Origin: Rhodothermales bacterium
GTDB lineage: Bacteria > Bacteroidota > Rhodothermia > Rhodothermales > UBA10348
Assembly: GCA_030833605.1 (NCBI GenBank)
Contig: JAURGV010000026.1
Span: forward strand, 1-15,456
Length of the DNA stretch: 15,456 bases
Direction of reading: 5' to 3'
The notes beneath the pieces were generated by a model. The model saw only the letters and a program-made list of their open reading frames with translations, did not search any database and was not told the origin of the DNA. Numbering within the stretch: the stretch's first letter is position 1; each line of letters begins with the position of its first letter. The position numbers and the translations under genes were made by a program. Below, piece by piece: positions 7,995-15,255 of the stretch.

Positions 7995-9745
7995 CATTTT
8001 GACTCATAATCGCGGGTTAATGGTAGGTTTGCGAGTTGCGCCCGCACCATTTCTACCGGCATTGACCCTCCCTTCAGTACGGCGTCGTGAAATTCTCGGG
8101 CCGTCATTTTCCCGCCGTCCACCAGTTCCTTGTAGAGCGCGCGGAATTGGATGCCTCCCATCATGTAGGCTACCTGGTATAATGGCGAATAGTCGCCGGC
8201 GAAGGAGCGGCGTACCTCGGCCTCTGCATTGGCTCGTTCGTGTCCCACGCGATCCACTAGGAAGTCCACGGCTTCGGAGGGAGTCATTTTACCCAAGTGG
8301 AAGCTGAGCGAAAAGATGATGCGTGCTGCGCGATGCATGCGCCAAAATAACATCCCGATTTCGTCCTCTGGTCCGCGAGGAAATCCAGCATCCCATAGCA
8401 CCATTTCCCAATACAATGCCCATCCCTCCGTCCAAAAAGGCGTTCCAAAGAGGCCCCGGTGTTCATTAAAGCGATTGCTCATGAACCCTTGTAAGTGATG
8501 CCCGGGAATCAATTCGTGATGAACGGTCGCGCGATTAAAATGAGGATTATTACCCCGCATGCTCATCAACTTTTCGTCGTGCGTCATGTCGTTGGTGGGA
8601 TACGAAATCTGAATGGTTTCGCCTCCCAAAAAGAACGGTGCGACCCGCTGGCGCTCTGGCGACATCATTTCCATGCGCCAAATTTCGCTGGCCATGGGCG
8701 GAAGGGTGATCCAATCGTGTTCATTTATGAAATCGATGGACTGTTTTTCAATTTCAAGTACCACGGCCGGTTTTTGACCTGGGTCAACGGCCAGGTTTTT
8801 TACGGCTTCTTGCGCTGCTTTCCAATCGGATCCATAGCCCATTTCTTCCGAAGCTTTAACCAGCGCCGTTTCCATCCAAGCAAATTCGGCCTCTGCAATG
8901 GCTATCAATTCTTCGGCTGAATAAGGAATCATTTCGTTGGCCAGATGCGCTCTGAGGCCCTCTTCACCGATCGGATCACCCATCACGGGACCATTGGCGG
9001 CATCTCCGGCATATGTGGTGCGGATCTGTTTCGAATAGGATTCCAGTGCGACTTGTAGCCGCTCGTACGGCTGGGGTACCCACCAGGTAAACAACGGATC
9101 GTACCCGCTGAAGTACCTATTCCACCCTTCAAGCATTCGGCTGAGGTAGTCCACATGCCTCGCTGCTCGCTCGGCATCTACCGCTTTAATCGGGATTCTT
9201 GCGGCCGGATTACTTTTCAAGTTGGCCGTGAGCGATTCGACTTCCGACGCTGTTTGGTTTAACACCGTGGCGGCTTCCCGTCCATCAATTCCTTCTCGGT
9301 CTCGACGACTTTCCTGCAACTCTTCCAGCGTGCGGGCGAACGGAACCAGCTTGGCCATTTCGGCAACCGATTGTTCTTCCTGCCGAAGCATCTCCAGCTC
9401 AAAAGTTATGCGGTTTCGGAGCAACACGTAGTCGATTTGCCCTTCGTGATTGAGCTTTCCAAAGTCCAATGCAGTCATCTGAGCCTGCCAATCGGCATAA
9501 AAACGCTGCAACCGTTCTCTTCTTACAGGCGAAAGTGACACGTCGTATCGCCTATACAGGGCCGCCCGATCCTGTTCATAGCGATGAATAACCACCTTGA
9601 AATCACTTTGGGAGCGATCAAAATCGACCAGCGCCGACAAATTAGGGGTAGAATCCAGTACGCTTTGCGCGTTAACTGATCGGTTACTTGTTAGACACAG
9701 CAAGAGGAGAAAAAGAGCGGTTGCTCCTTCGGAATAGCGTCGCAT
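7979..9745 (-). CDS. DUF885 family exported protein, putative metallopeptidase
   Basis: 588 residues, full length for the family. A Sec signal peptide is visible (MRRYSEGATALFLLLLCLTS..., likely cut after VNA, residue 26), so the protein is exported, probably periplasmic. The family hallmark HHELIPGHHLQ lies at 409-419, an HExxPGHHxQ motif thought to bind zinc, and TEGWALYWE at 439-447 supplies a possible third ligand and a helix typical of gluzincin-like peptidases. The rest is mainly helical. Most DUF885 proteins are uncharacterised; peptidase activity is inferred from the motif, and the substrate is unknown. It is the last gene of a four-gene minus-strand run, 76 bp after the NTF2-like gene. 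No strong Shine-Dalgarno is seen before the ATG, but the position of the signal peptide supports the start. Confidence 0.9.
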   Translation of the reverse strand: MRRYSEGATALFLLLLCLTSNRSVNAQSVLDSTPNLSALVDFDRSQSDFKVVIHRYEQDRAALYRRYDVSLSPVRRERLQRFYADWQAQMTALDFGKLNHEGQIDYVLLRNRITFELEMLRQEEQSVAEMAKLVPFARTLEELQESRRDREGIDGREAATVLNQTASEVESLTANLKSNPAARIPIKAVDAERAARHVDYLSRMLEGWNRYFSGYDPLFTWWVPQPYERLQVALESYSKQIRTTYAGDAANGPVMGDPIGEEGLRAHLANEMIPYSAEELIAIAEAEFAWMETALVKASEEMGYGSDWKAAQEAVKNLAVDPGQKPAVVLEIEKQSIDFINEHDWITLPPMASEIWRMEMMSPERQRVAPFFLGGETIQISYPTNDMTHDEKLMSMRGNNPHFNRATVHHELIPGHHLQGFMSNRFNEHRGLFGTPFWTEGWALYWEMVLWDAGFPRGPEDEIGMLFWRMHRAARIIFSLSFHLGKMTPSEAVDFLVDRVGHERANAEAEVRRSFAGDYSPLYQVAYMMGGIQFRALYKELVDGGKMTAREFHDAVLKGGSMPVEMVRAQLANLPLTRDYESKWRFME

Positions 9746-9821
9746 AGGATCCCAAGAATTAAAGGAAGGTCGTGACTTGTAGAAAAAGTACGATTCCTAA
9801 TGGGCTAATGCACTTGAGTCA

Positions 9822-10304
9822 CTAAAATGGACGGCTATTGGACACATTGCCCACCATTTTCCATCCATTTTCGCCTTTTTTGTACAATTCGATCCATGCC
9901 CAGGTATTCGAAACATCCTCTATGGTGCCATCCATCCGCGCCGTCCAGCCCACTACTTCTACTTCCGCAATTACCCAACCTAACGTGCCATCCTCTGATA
10001 GCTCGACAACGGGTGGTTTGACATCCTGATAGCTGTCAAAATTGGTGCGCTCTAAATACCGTTGCCGCGATTGCTGCCGTGCGGATCGCCCAGGGAAGGT
10101 AACCTCCCCATTGTTTGCTGAAATAGTGGTATCTGCTTCAAGGGCCGTCCACGCTGCTGCATCTTTTGCCAGATGAGCAGCTAGCACAGCTTGATGCATC
10201 TCCAACAGAATCGCTTTATCGCCTTGTTGAGGTGATACATCCCTCATCTGGCCGAAAGCAGAGTGTACCAGAAATATCGAAATAGCTATTGCTTTAAGCT
10301 TCAT
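9822..10304 (-). CDS. Exported NTF2-like (SnoaL/DUF4440-type) protein
   Basis: 160 residues. A signal peptide covers about the first 19 residues (MKLKAIAISIFLVHSAFGQ), with cleavage likely before Gln19. The rest fits the single cone-shaped alpha+beta NTF2-like fold: helix KAILLEMHQAVLAAHLAKDAAAWTALEA, then TTISANNGEV, and the closing strands GTLGWVIAEVEVVG, SNTWAWIELYKK and GWKMVGNVSNSRPF. Families of this shape include small enzymes and ligand-binding proteins; no catalytic residues can be named here. It follows the small membrane-protein gene by 35 bp on the same strand, so cotranscription is likely. Domain assignment is moderately confident; function is unknown. Confidence 0.75.
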   Translation of the reverse strand: MKLKAIAISIFLVHSAFGQMRDVSPQQGDKAILLEMHQAVLAAHLAKDAAAWTALEADTTISANNGEVTFPGRSARQQSRQRYLERTNFDSYQDVKPPVVELSEDGTLGWVIAEVEVVGWTARMDGTIEDVSNTWAWIELYKKGENGWKMVGNVSNSRPF

Positions 10305-10339
10305 GAAACTGTGGATAAAACCTTCGTGTCAGCCGCTTA

Positions 10340-10819
10340 CTACTTCTTTTTTGGTATAAATGCTGTTGCGGCCCCGAGAAGTCCCCATAATAGTATTCCT
10401 GGCCAAACAGGTTGGTATGGAAGCATTTTGTCATAAGGCGGTTCAATTTTGCTACCGAACAACATCGCACCATGAGTGTGCCTTTCAGGTCCATTCTGAT
10501 GAACGACTCCGCGAACCACGGCCAAAGGCCAACCCACTTCAAGAGACTGCTCAAACATACTCATGGGCTGAGCCGTCACAGGCAAACCATGCATCAAAGA
10601 GCGCCTGAATAAGAAACCTTGATAGGTTTCTCCGCGAGAAAACGAAAAATCCGGAGAGGGAGTCATTTCAGCGCCCACCGTTTCTGTTAAAGCAGATACG
10701 GTTTCTTCATCCGTAGTGGACACGTTGTAACGAGGTGACGAAAAAAAACCCGACCCTGCACACACGGCAAAGGAAAATGCCGAAAAAAGCACAAAACGAA
10801 GGAAAAGTGATTTCAACAT
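10340..10819 (-). CDS. Unrecognised small protein with two hydrophobic segments
   Basis: 159 residues; I do not recognise the family. The start is taken as the ATG at 10819, which overlaps the stop of the preceding gene as TAATG and has GGGAG eight bases before it; an upstream ATG at 10852 in the same frame would add 11 residues inside the preceding gene. Residues 3-22 are hydrophobic (signal anchor or signal peptide). The C-terminus has a second hydrophobic segment, PGILLWGLLGAATAF (139-153), ending in IPKKK, so the tail is probably cytoplasmic. The middle is likely periplasmic and includes GVVHQNGPERHTHG (104-117) with three His residues. Translational coupling to the DUF4177-like repeat protein suggests that the two products are made in fixed ratio and may interact. 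Annotate as a hypothetical membrane protein. Confidence 0.75.
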   Translation of the reverse strand: MLKSLFLRFVLFSAFSFAVCAGSGFFSSPRYNVSTTDEETVSALTETVGAEMTPSPDFSFSRGETYQGFLFRRSLMHGLPVTAQPMSMFEQSLEVGWPLAVVRGVVHQNGPERHTHGAMLFGSKIEPPYDKMLPYQPVWPGILLWGLLGAATAFIPKKK

Positions 10820-11769
10820 TATTCTTTCTCCCGGCCGAATAGCATGCGCCAACGTATGTTTTCGATGTCGCGCGTCTTCATTTTGCCATCGGTGTCTTTG
10901 TAGCTCTCTATGGTCTCCTCAATGTCCTTGATGACGAAAAGTGGGTACCAACCATCAATACCGTGCTGAATAAATTTGTCTTCAACTTGATTGACTTCAT
11001 CAATCCGAATGGCTAGGAATTCAAGAGGGCGCTCATCTTCCCCAATGCCCTTTTTGAATAAACTGCGGTAGGACTCATTTTCGTCTTTGAACAAAAACAT
11101 AGGCTCCCATCCTTCTGCACCGTGTTCGTTGTACAGATCGTCTATCTGCTTGATGTTGCGGGTAGTTTTCGCCATAAAACGCGTGGTCCGTTCCATGGAG
11201 CCTTTTTGCCGTTCAAAAAGCATACGAAAGTCACCCATTCCCTCTACAACAAACATAGGGTGCCAGCCATCAGCTGCAAGCTGATTGAATTTGTCGTCTA
11301 CCTGGCTCCCCTGCCCAATCAGTTCCGATATATATTCCATATTCGAAACGCGATTATTAGGGTCACGCTCTAAAATGATGCGCCAGTTTTGATTCAGCGC
11401 GCCGGTACGGAAAACAAATCGAGGTTTCCATCCGTCACTCGCAAACTTATTGAAGGTGTCGTCAATTTTCTTTCCAGAACCAACAACTTGAGCTTTGTAT
11501 TCGAGGTTTGAAACACGTTGTTCTTTATCGCGTGGGCGCTCAAAAATCATCCGGGCATCGCCTTCGAATTTGAGGATAAACTGCGGATACCACCCATCTT
11601 TTGACTGCTTTTTGAAAGTGTCGTCGATGTCGCGGTCCTTACCAACTTTTATCGCTTTGTACGCAAGGCCGTCCTGGCGAGCTTGGACTGAATTTCCAAC
11701 CGTGCTTAATGCAAATACCAATAGCAGAAAGGCCACACTGCGAAAAGAGATTATATGTTTCATAGCCAT
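10819..11769 (-). CDS. Exported protein of five DUF4177-like repeats
   Basis: 316 residues. A signal peptide spans about 1-30 (hydrophobic core SVAFLLLVFALSTVG, cut near VQA). The mature part is five tandem units starting near 34, 88, 143, 195 and 248. Each has an opening strand (LAYKAIKVG, LEYKAQVVG, MEYISELIG, RFMAKTTRN, LEFLAIRID), a helix (IDDTFNKFASDGW type) and closing strands ending in an aromatic and a basic residue (MIFER, IILER, MLFER, SLFKK, MLFGR). The Gly-Trp pair recurs with Trp at 60, 114, 169, 221 and 274. This beta-helix-beta layout with a (D/E)GW(E/x)P turn resembles DUF4177, usually one or two copies per protein. Unit 5 has an approximately 20-residue charged insert (about 281-303). 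A second ATG two codons in is also possible. It heads the minus-strand run and is coupled to the next gene. Function unknown; a scaffold or binding role is a guess. Confidence 0.8.
   Translation of the reverse strand: MAMKHIISFRSVAFLLLVFALSTVGNSVQARQDGLAYKAIKVGKDRDIDDTFKKQSKDGWYPQFILKFEGDARMIFERPRDKEQRVSNLEYKAQVVGSGKKIDDTFNKFASDGWKPRFVFRTGALNQNWRIILERDPNNRVSNMEYISELIGQGSQVDDKFNQLAADGWHPMFVVEGMGDFRMLFERQKGSMERTTRFMAKTTRNIKQIDDLYNEHGAEGWEPMFLFKDENESYRSLFKKGIGEDERPLEFLAIRIDEVNQVEDKFIQHGIDGWYPLFVIKDIEETIESYKDTDGKMKTRDIENIRWRMLFGREKE
10828..10832 (-). promoter_or_regulatory. Ribosome binding site within the preceding gene
   Basis: GGGAG on the minus strand, eight bases before the ATG at 10819, lies inside the last codons of the repeat-protein gene. 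With the TAATG overlap it supports coupled or reinitiated translation and decides the start of the downstream gene. Confidence 0.6.
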
Positions 11770-11961
11770 TGGAGGATGAAGAAAAAGTTCGAAGGACCAT
11801 CGTAATTATATGCTAACCAAATAACTTTAAATTGGCAATAAGTGTTTCCCAAACCAAGAACCGAGTTGAAAGAATGGATGACCCGCATGTATTTGGGACG
11901 ATGATGGCAGTCTCAGATATGTCCTATATTCTTATTCGTATCAAACTTGAGAAGAATCCCT
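11770..11961. promoter_or_regulatory. Divergent intergenic region, repeat protein / DUF1080
   Basis: 192 bp separate the two divergent starts. It is AT-rich in its first half, with TATAAT on the minus strand about 35 bp before the repeat-protein ATG but no matching -35. On the DUF1080 side, TTTG (11892-11895) and a weak TATGTCCT (11918-11925) have suitable spacing but poor match to the Bacteroidota -7 box. No hairpin or coding potential is seen. Confidence 0.3.
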
Positions 11962-12678
11962 ATGCGCCGTTTCCTATACCTTATTGGCATTAGTCTATTC
12001 GCATGCGCCTGTTCGCCAGCCGAGTCCCCTACTCCGCTTAACACTCCTCCCGAGGGATTCACGGCTCTTTTTAACGGCGTGGACCTTGATGGTTGGTTTG
12101 GTCACGGAACGCAGGATCCACGTGTTCTTTGGAACATGACACCTGAGCAACTGGAGGCCCACAAAGATTCGACACGCGAAGATATTCGTGCGCACTGGCG
12201 TGTTGAGGACGGAGAGTTGATTAACGATGGCGAAGGCCTTTTCCTGACTACGAATCAAGATTATGGCGATTTCGAGCTGCTACTGGAATACAAAACCGTT
12301 CCCAATGCCGATAGCGGCATTTACCTCCGAGGTGTACCGCAGGTTCAGATTTGGGACACAACCGAGGAAGGAGGAAAATGGGATATTGGGGCCGACAAGG
12401 GATCGGGTGGCCTGTGGAATAACAGTGCTGGCACGCCTGGAAAAGATCCTTCCCATTTAATGGACAGGCCGTTTGGGGAATGGAATAGCTTCCGCATCTT
12501 AATGATCGGTAGCAAAGTGACCGTTGAAATGAACGGTGAAAATGTGGTAGATGACGCTGAAATGGAGAACTACTTCGACCGTAACATCCCTGTTTTTGAA
12601 GAAGGGCCGATTCAGCTCCAAACTCACGGGGGCGAAATCCGGTGGAGAAACGTTTTCATCCGTGAAATACCCCGTTAG
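11962..12678 (+). CDS. DUF1080 (3-keto-disaccharide hydrolase type) lipoprotein
   Basis: 238 residues from ATG 11962. The frame also opens at a TTG five codons upstream, but ATG is preferred and is preceded by a purine-rich GAGAAGAA. The N-terminus MRRFLYLIGISLFACAC has lipoprotein-like Cys residues at 15 and 17. The DUF1080 jelly-roll domain is complete: GFTALFNGVDLDGW (32-45), HWRVEDGELI (78-87), NADSGIYLRG (115-124), VQIWD (128-132), FGEWNSFRIL (171-180) and GPIQLQTHGGEIRWRNVFIREI (215-236). Family members bind or cleave sugars, some acting on 3-keto-disaccharides. There is an insertion (about 50-77) between the first strands that is longer than usual. The gene stands alone on the plus strand, with its 3' end 7 bp from that of the DUF4256 gene. 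The GH3 gene 2.6 kb away may share the saccharide theme. Confidence 0.88.
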   Translation: MRRFLYLIGISLFACACSPAESPTPLNTPPEGFTALFNGVDLDGWFGHGTQDPRVLWNMTPEQLEAHKDSTREDIRAHWRVEDGELINDGEGLFLTTNQDYGDFELLLEYKTVPNADSGIYLRGVPQVQIWDTTEEGGKWDIGADKGSGGLWNNSAGTPGKDPSHLMDRPFGEWNSFRILMIGSKVTVEMNGENVVDDAEMENYFDRNIPVFEEGPIQLQTHGGEIRWRNVFIREIPR

Positions 12679-12685
12679 AACCGCC

Positions 12686-13231
12686 TTAAACCTTTAAGCA
12701 GCCTCTAAAGCCTCGCCCAGCATAATAGGATTCCACACCGTTGTGGTATACAAACACGCGTCCAAAACGAAAATCGCCAAAAAGGGCGCCACCAAGTCCA
12801 CGAAGCGAAGCGGGAGTTTGAATCCAACTGGAGGTTTTTGTATCAAAAGAACCTAGCTTTTGAAGCTCCTGGTATTGTGGTTCGGTCAGTAGTTCAATGC
12901 CCATTTCCGCAGCGCGCCCCATTGCGCTGCCTTCAGGTTTGAATTTCTTTCTCGCATCCAGTGCTTCTTGATCGTAGCATAGGCTTCTTCGTCCCTCGGG
13001 ACTTTCTTGAGCACAATCAAAAAAAACGACTTCACCCGTAACTTCATCCAGCCCAACAACATCCGGTTCCCCACCGGTGCGTTCCATCTCTTGAAGGGAC
13101 CACATTTTAGTAGGATGATTTTTGAGTCGTGTTTCAACAAATGACCACTCAATCCCCTCGTGTCGCTGACGGTTTTTCACAAAACGATCCAACAAAACGG
13201 CCAGTAGCTCATCGCGTTGTATGGCTGTCAT
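12686..13231 (-). CDS. DUF4256 family protein
   Basis: 181 residues from ATG 13231; a GTG at 13249 would add six residues and cannot be excluded. No signal peptide or membrane segment, so cytoplasmic. The DUF4256 pattern is well kept across the length: HEGIEW, KMWSLQEMERTGGEPDVVG, FFDCAQESPEGRRSLCYDQEAL, MGIELLTEPQYQELQKLG, FDTKTSSWIQTP and the closing VYHNGVESYYAGRGFRGCLKV. The family is widespread in soil and marine bacteria and uncharacterised. It follows the TspO-like gene by about 48 bp on the same strand and converges on the DUF1080 gene with only 7 bp between stops, where no terminator hairpin with a T run is visible. Length is normal for the family. Confidence 0.85.
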   Translation of the reverse strand: MTAIQRDELLAVLLDRFVKNRQRHEGIEWSFVETRLKNHPTKMWSLQEMERTGGEPDVVGLDEVTGEVVFFDCAQESPEGRRSLCYDQEALDARKKFKPEGSAMGRAAEMGIELLTEPQYQELQKLGSFDTKTSSWIQTPASLRGLGGALFGDFRFGRVFVYHNGVESYYAGRGFRGCLKV

Positions 13232-13279
13232 TTCTTTGTTTGTGGGCACGTTTCTCGTTTTTTCTGGGTTAAAAGGCGA

Positions 13280-14041
13280 TCATGCGGCGTGGTGCTTGCG
13301 GCTTTTCCACGCGAAAAGCGCTCCAATTACACTCGCCACACTCAATACCTGGGCTGCCAATTGTATTTCCTTGTGATCCACATTGGCGACAGATATGCCA
13401 TACGCCGCCCACGCAATGACCAGTAAGTAGGCCGGTTGCTTAAATCGCCATCCCCATGCATAACTTGCGGCGCCAGCGGCCAGCAGTTTAATAAAGGTCC
13501 ACACTTCCTGACTCAATAAAAAATCGTTCAATTCAAATGCGGATTGCAAAACGCTCACATTGGCAATTGTTGCTACGCTGATCCACCCGAAATAAATGCT
13601 GAACGGTAAGGATATGAATGCGAATGCCCATCCAGAATTCAGCACGCTTTCGACCTTAAAAACTTGCCCTGTGGCAAACAAGGTCCACAATATCACGACC
13701 ATCAGCACCATCGAGGCGATAAGCTGATCGTAATGCCAAGCCACGATCCACAAGGAGTTGGCTAAACAATTTAGCACGAAGAGATTCCGGATTTTCGAAA
13801 GGATAGGTGCTTCTTGCGGATTACTAACGAACTGTCGAATCACAAACCCCAAAAGCGCTAAATAGATGACCCCCCAAATGGCAAACGTGAAACCAGCAGG
13901 GGTAAACATTGAAATATATTTGTCCGATATCTCACCGGTCGTTTGCCCTCCAAGAGGAATCGCATTCGCCAGATAATTGAATAGTATGACCACCGAGAAA
14001 GCAAGTGCAATCCCTATGCGTTCCGTCCAGCTTCTTTCCAT
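13280..14041 (-). CDS. TspO/MBR-like multi-pass membrane protein
   Basis: 253 residues with about eight hydrophobic segments (near 9-28, 48-68, 84-103, 106-126, 136-160, 182-200, 204-222 and 226-246). The part KYISMFTPAGFTFAIWGVIYLAL (42-64) resembles the Pro-rich, Trp-containing loop-helix of the tryptophan-rich sensory protein TspO, and the body holds several Trp in or near helices. Classic TspO has five helices and about 160 residues, so this is the longer TspO-related type common in Bacteroidota; some databases name such proteins lantibiotic permease-like. TspO binds porphyrins and steroids; ligand binding is not shown here. AAAGG lies seven bases before the ATG. It sits between a diheme cytochrome c gene (upstream, 85 bp) and a DUF4256 gene, which gives a weak link to heme biology. 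Confidence 0.7.
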   Translation of the reverse strand: MERSWTERIGIALAFSVVILFNYLANAIPLGGQTTGEISDKYISMFTPAGFTFAIWGVIYLALLGFVIRQFVSNPQEAPILSKIRNLFVLNCLANSLWIVAWHYDQLIASMVLMVVILWTLFATGQVFKVESVLNSGWAFAFISLPFSIYFGWISVATIANVSVLQSAFELNDFLLSQEVWTFIKLLAAGAASYAWGWRFKQPAYLLVIAWAAYGISVANVDHKEIQLAAQVLSVASVIGALFAWKSRKHHAA

Positions 14042-14048
14042 TTTATGG

Positions 14049-14053
14049 CCTTT
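14049..14053 (-). promoter_or_regulatory. Ribosome binding site of the TspO-like gene
   Basis: AAAGG (within AAGAAAGG) on the minus strand lies seven bases before the ATG at 14041, the best Shine-Dalgarno match in this block, and supports the start. Confidence 0.5.
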
Positions 14054-14071
14054 CTTTTGTGAGAAACCGTA

Positions 14072-14109
14072 CCACCTAGCCCACTTGATGGCTAGCCCCT
14101 GTGGTAATG
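14072..14109. repeat. Inverted repeat between cytochrome c and TspO-like genes
   Basis: CTAGCC (14076-14081) and GGCTAG (14090-14095) form a 6-bp stem with an 8-nt loop. An outer ACCAC/GTGGT pair could extend it across a 5-nt bulge. No T run follows in either direction, so it is not a standard terminator; it could be a leader structure, an operator or an mRNA processing signal. Confidence 0.35.
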
Positions 14110-14126
14110 CTTATGTATTCAACTCC

Positions 14127-14969
14127 CTACTGCAAAATAGATCGATCATTCAGCGGTTGGGTTGGACGGTTGTTGGCGTGTCCTAAAATAGTGAGCAGGA
14201 CATCGTGCTGCGCCTCTGAAATAGAGAGTCGCTCTTTTAAAACCAGCCATGTAACCCCTTCTTTCATCAGACGAATAAACTCGTCTTTTTTGAAGGCGGC
14301 GACCATTGACAAGTCTGGGTTGCCCCACGCGGTACCGCGCAAGTCCAGTCCGTGGCATTCGATACATGTGGTCATGGCGATATATTGACCCCGGGCCTCC
14401 GGGCTTCCTTCTTCCAATGGGAGGAGAGCCGGTAGACTTTTCACTAGATCGACGGCGTTTTCATCATTGCCACGAAGCAGAGCCCACCGGGTTGCCATGT
14501 TTAGTTGGGGACTTGGCAATTCCTGTTCGACAACAGGATGCGCTTGTACATAGGCCATCAACGAGATCAAATCGTGGTCTGTTAAATGCGAAAAATTGTA
14601 CGAGGGCATGGAATACAGCGCTTTTCCATCGTGTCCAATGCCCTGACGAATCGAGGCCTCCATTACGCTTGGGCCATACTTCTGCAAATACGTAACCAAA
14701 TTGGGGGCAACTGCTCGGCCAACTTCTGGCCATTCATCGGAAAAGTCTCGTCCTTCAAATTCGCTGCCGTGGCATCCGTGGCATCCCCGGGTGTGCGCAA
14801 TGTGCCGGCCGATATCGATGGTCAAAGAATCGGTCGGTATGGATGCTAGAAAAGGGATGGGCGCGTCATGGGCTTTCAATTGACGCTCGCTTAAGCCGTA
14901 AATGCTTCCGTAAAGCGCTATACTAAAAAGCACCAGCGCGGTTAGAACATAGAAAACGGTTTTTTTCAT
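14127..14969 (-). CDS. Membrane-anchored diheme cytochrome c
   Basis: 280 residues. A hydrophobic segment at 4-24 with no clear cleavage site suggests a membrane anchor with the rest in the periplasm. Domain 1 has the heme motif CHGCH (63-67) and a Met ligand candidate in YSMPSYNFSHLTD (M121), as in class I cytochromes c of dehydrogenase complexes. Domain 2 has CIECH (202-206), but the usual Gly...Met-Pro ligand loop is not visible: after RLMKEGVT the chain continues WLVLKERLSISEAQHDVLLTIL, with His255 and His264 as the only nearby alternatives. The protein probably shuttles electrons from a periplasmic dehydrogenase to a terminal oxidase, but no dehydrogenase gene is adjacent. It is divergent from the GH3 gene. 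The Shine-Dalgarno is weak; the ATG is supported by the KK-plus-hydrophobic N-terminus. Confidence 0.88.
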   Translation of the reverse strand: MKKTVFYVLTALVLFSIALYGSIYGLSERQLKAHDAPIPFLASIPTDSLTIDIGRHIAHTRGCHGCHGSEFEGRDFSDEWPEVGRAVAPNLVTYLQKYGPSVMEASIRQGIGHDGKALYSMPSYNFSHLTDHDLISLMAYVQAHPVVEQELPSPQLNMATRWALLRGNDENAVDLVKSLPALLPLEEGSPEARGQYIAMTTCIECHGLDLRGTAWGNPDLSMVAAFKKDEFIRLMKEGVTWLVLKERLSISEAQHDVLLTILGHANNRPTQPLNDRSILQ

Positions 14970-15255
14970 GGCCTATGAGTCGGCTCTCGCGTGATGGGTT
15001 GGAATTACAACGTGGATGAACCTGTTTTCGGAAGGTAATGGTTTTCATATAATCCGGCTAGGGCCACGTATCGCACGCGACACTTGATTGTCTTCATTCT
15101 GTCGAATTTGGGGCGTTAGTGCCTATTTCAAAGCCCAGATCACTACACCTACGCCTTGACAAAATCAACGAGCGAACCTACTTTGTTCGATCTCCGAACA
15201 AATTGGTTATACGTCGCTCTTCAGGACTGAATTCTTCCAGTACTGAACGGCTGAA
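14970..15255. promoter_or_regulatory. Divergent intergenic region, cytochrome c / GH3
   Basis: 286 bp without a credible gene. A small GTG-started frame overlapping the GH3 start (15119-15334) has no family features and is rejected. The region should carry both promoters. The notable element is the inverted repeat at 15182-15202. TATAAT occurs at 15048-15053 without a matching -35. Confidence 0.4.
15182..15202. promoter_or_regulatory. Operator-like inverted repeat upstream of the GH3 gene
   Basis: Perfect 8-bp arms TTTGTTCG (15182-15189) and CGAACAAA (15195-15202) flank a 5-nt spacer, a 21-bp dyad of the size bound by dimeric repressors. It ends 53 bp before the GH3 ATG. TTTG in the left arm could also be the -33 box, with TATACG (15208-15213) as a poor -7 box. 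The hairpin lacks a T run, so it is not a terminator. Confidence 0.5.

Noticed and set aside
9772..9822. GTGACT / AGTCAC inverted repeat between the NTF2-like and DUF885 genes
   Set aside because: Six-bp arms with a 39-nt loop and no T run; likely chance.
12679..12700. CTTAAA-CC-TTTAAG palindrome between convergent DUF1080 and DUF4256 genes as a terminator
   Set aside because: Two-base loop, weak AT stem overlapping the stop codon and no T run in either direction.
14146..14367. Frameshift in the C-terminal part of the cytochrome c gene
   Set aside because: The alternative frames give no Met-Pro ligand loop or better cytochrome match, so the annotated frame is kept.
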